Source of the DNA: a virus
Reading direction: 5' to 3' (one strand)
Virus record (IMG/VR): IMGVR_UViG_3300022744_000078
Span: 1-31,199 of that record
DNA length: 31,199 nucleotides
Shown here: piece after piece, positions 29,375 to 31,199 of the stretch
How positions within the stretch are numbered: the first letter of the stretch is position 1
Layout: each line of letters starts with the position of its first letter
Notes under the pieces: generated by a model
Told to the model about the DNA's origin: nothing
Databases searched by the model: none
Seen by the model: the letters and a program-made list of their open reading frames with translations, nothing else
Position numbers and translations under genes: made by a program

Positions 29375-30370
29375 TTATACGAATCCGAGAGTGTAATTCA
29401 GCAAGGGATTTTGCTGTGATTGTATTGCCTGTACCACCCTCAAGGGTGTCATAACCCGATTGGTGGCCGTCCCTGCCTGGGCCTCAGCCTGCGTAGCAAT
29501 CTGCCCCACCGCAGGCAAGTAGGCTGTGCATTTCCAATTGCCTGAACCAAGTGACAGGAACTCTGCCGAATCACCTGCCGCCGTCAAGATATTGTCGCCA
29601 CTTGGCAGAACCAGACTTGTAGCATTATGCGTCAAGGTCAGGGCACCAGCGAAGGTGACAAGTCTATGTGCTCCAGCTGCAACCGTACCTAATGAAGTTA
29701 TCGTTGCAGTTCCAGTTACATTTACCGTATTGGTAGTTGTGCTAAGGTCTACGGTAGCAGCAGAAGCCACAGTTGTTGTAGTGGCCCAATTCAACACACC
29801 AGTCATCGTGTCGCCTGCTCGGCTTACTGCTGCTGGGTTAGCAGGTGCAGACAAAGATACTACCCATGAAGCTATCGTACCTGAACCTCTTATCCAAACT
29901 ACGTCTACAACAAGTGCCCCTGTGCCAGACGTATAGGCTGTAATGTTGCCTGCCATCCAGTTAAGGCTAGGGTTAGCAGAGTCAGCAATCATAACCGGCT
30001 GACCTACTACGAAAGCCTTACCAGTTTGAACTGTCAGTGATTTACTTCCTGTACCTACAACTAAGCTAGAGGTAGAAGTGGCACTTGTACCTGGAGCATT
30101 AACCGCAGACGCAGCACTTGCAGCCGCTGCGGATTGTGATGCAGCCGCTGCATTGGCCTGATTAGTGGCAAGTGTCACCTGCGCTGCCGCCAAGTCTACT
30201 TTGGCCTGTGCTGCTGCAACACCACCACTCATCACTGCAACTGCCTGCCCCAGGGAGGGAACAAACCTAGCCCTATGGCCGCCATTGGCAAGACCTGTGG
30301 TGGCGTTTGTGTCGTCAGTTACTGTACTGCCGTCGCCGCCGAGGGCTGGAGGGAAGGTTACGCTTGCCAT
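29375..30370 (-). CDS. Tail fibre protein (331 aa)
   Basis: The N-terminus (about 1-45) is followed by an Ala-rich segment (VAAAQAKVDLAAAQVTLATN, QSAAAASAASAVNA) that should form a coiled coil or trimeric stalk. The rest is rich in Thr/Val/Ser strands (SSLVVGTGSKSLTVQTGKAF; TATITSLGTVAAGAH). It ends NRVMTPLRVVQAIQSQQNPLL, a pattern seen at the ends of many phage fibres. Trimeric fibre assembly is expected. The composition and neighbours support this, but no receptor-binding domain was named. Confidence 0.8.
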   Translation of the reverse strand: MASVTFPPALGGDGSTVTDDTNATTGLANGGHRARFVPSLGQAVAVMSGGVAAAQAKVDLAAAQVTLATNQANAAAASQSAAAASAASAVNAPGTSATSTSSLVVGTGSKSLTVQTGKAFVVGQPVMIADSANPSLNWMAGNITAYTSGTGALVVDVVWIRGSGTIASWVVSLSAPANPAAVSRAGDTMTGVLNWATTTTVASAATVDLSTTTNTVNVTGTATITSLGTVAAGAHRLVTFAGALTLTHNATSLVLPSGDNILTAAGDSAEFLSLGSGNWKCTAYLPAVGQIATQAEAQAGTATNRVMTPLRVVQAIQSQQNPLLNYTLGFV

Positions 30371-30381
30371 AGTTTGTCCGG

Positions 30382-31199
30382 TTACAGGATTTCCTGAATT
30401 TCAAGGTTGCAACTCCACGTATTGTAGTAGGGCTGCTCAACGGGGTTAAGAGATTTCAAGCGGCCAAGGAAAGAAACCTTGGCTTGATTAGCTGTATCTG
30501 TCACATCGGGCACAATCAAGACCTCACCCGTCACACCTTGCAGGCGTTGAAGTTCAAGAACGCGGTCCATGTACTCAGTCTGGTTCATAAAGCCAAGCTC
30601 AAAGCGGTGCCCACGCCTACGACGGCGAACGTCAAAAAATTCCTCACCTGCCAGAGAAGCCTCAATAACGGATATGTCTTCATACCCCATTGAAGCCCCA
30701 TAACTTCTATCGTAAGTGGGCTGCCAACTTGAACCAATGTAAACCCGCCCAATCTGCACATAGGCACTTGGGTTGGTAGTGTCTACAACTTCAATCTTCC
30801 AATAGCGTAGAGTCTGTGGGGAAGCCAAAGGCAATACGAATGGCGCATTGAAGCCTGCAACAGCTTCCTGACTTACGGTACCAAGCCAGAAGTTATCATC
30901 TTCCCACTCAAGCAGGCTTTGTGGGATTGTTCCTGACGGCCAGACGGAGGTGTAGCCGCTATCGTAGGTTACTCCTGCGTCTTGTACGAGTTGAGCGCCC
31001 CAGATATAGATGCCAGAAGTTCCGTCGCCTGTATAAGTCACATTCCCTCCCGCATCACATACGTTTACGTACAGCATGCGATTGGTCGATGCAATGGTCG
31101 TATTTATCGCAACGCGATACCAACCATTGCCTGCGGGCGAGATTGCAAAAGATGAGTTTGAAGAGCCGCCAATATCATTGCTAGACGTAATAGTACCTG
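30382..31199 (-). CDS. C-terminal part of a phage tail protein (start outside window)
   Basis: The frame runs without a stop to the right edge, so the ATG at 31077 is probably internal and the gene begins beyond the window. Sequence before it (SSFAISPAGNGWYRVAINTT, then IASTN) and after (YTGDGTSGIYIWGAQLVQDA) resembles the carbohydrate-binding/LamG-like repeats often found in phage tail and fibre proteins. The C-terminus contains GYEDISVIEASLAGEEFFDV, an Arg run (RRRRRG) and KVSFLGRLKSLNPVEQPYYN. Attachment or tail-tip role is inferred. Confidence 0.8.
   Translation of the reverse strand, partial: GTITSSNDIGGSSNSSFAISPAGNGWYRVAINTTIASTNRMLYVNVCDAGGNVTYTGDGTSGIYIWGAQLVQDAGVTYDSGYTSVWPSGTIPQSLLEWEDDNFWLGTVSQEAVAGFNAPFVLPLASPQTLRYWKIEVVDTTNPSAYVQIGRVYIGSSWQPTYDRSYGASMGYEDISVIEASLAGEEFFDVRRRRRGHRFELGFMNQTEYMDRVLELQRLQGVTGEVLIVPDVTDTANQAKVSFLGRLKSLNPVEQPYYNTWSCNLEIQEIL

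Noticed and set aside
1-31199. CRISPR array, insertion sequence or rRNA
   Set aside because: No regularly spaced identical repeats with unique spacers, no transposase-like protein and no rRNA-like stretch were found by eye.

Overview
The window is a stretch of a tailed double-stranded DNA phage genome (Caudoviricetes). It holds a phage-encoded replication set (ATP-dependent DNA ligase, SNF2-like helicase, primase-helicase, DNA polymerase with its own 5' nuclease, SbcC/SbcD-like pair), nucleotide-metabolism genes (ThyX-like, dNMP kinase, MazG-like), a lysis cassette with GH108 endolysin and embedded Rz/Rz1 spanins, and tail-fibre genes. No integrase, repressor, RNA polymerase, tRNA, CRISPR array or rRNA was seen. 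GC by eye is about 50-57%, with lower-GC patches. The small accessory genes, the GH108 lysin and the DUF1566 protein resemble phages of Burkholderiales, but the host call is a weak inference.

Layout. Positions 1-6640 (+ strand) are a dense run of small accessory genes, mostly joined by ATGA overlaps: two tandem Ala-rich paralogues, a DUF1566 lectin-like protein, many hypotheticals, three very small ORFs (19, 51 and 41 aa), a DUF1289 protein and a winged-helix-like protein. Positions 5886-6255 form a self-contained unit for an 85-aa basic protein: extended -10 promoter, 5' hairpin, gene, terminator. Positions 6656-8758 carry DNA ligase and small proteins. Positions 8727-13498 carry the SNF2-like helicase and a 946-aa primase-helicase. 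Positions 13499-14441 are a second self-contained unit (promoter with palindromes, 5' hairpin, 239-aa protein, terminator). Positions 14443-16024 hold a DnaQ-like exonuclease, a MazG-like protein and a dNMP kinase, closed by a terminator. A 19-aa membrane microprotein precedes the 1161-aa DNA polymerase (16155-19640). A structured non-coding gap (19641-19820) leads into ThyX, a PD-(D/E)XK nuclease, and SbcD/SbcC-like proteins, ending at 24262.

From about 24250 to the right edge every gene is on the - strand. Read right to left these are the end of a tail protein cut by the window, a tail fibre, a small structural protein, an HNH/endonuclease VII-like protein, a glycine-rich adhesin-like protein, two small proteins, a terminator near 26480, and then the lysis cassette (three membrane proteins, endolysin, a fourth membrane protein, Rz with Rz1 inside it). 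The + strand replication arm and the - strand late arm meet tail to tail at an 11-bp hairpin (24223-24253).

The replication genes look nearly self-sufficient: primer synthesis and unwinding, polymerisation with primer removal and proofreading in one chain, nick sealing, end or branch processing, and dNTP supply. The points most worth checking are the structured gap at 19641-19820, the palindrome-loaded promoter at 13546-13634, the ThyX-like protein whose motifs appear in permuted order, an endonuclease VII homologue with Leu at the position usually held by a catalytic His, and the run of very small ORFs.
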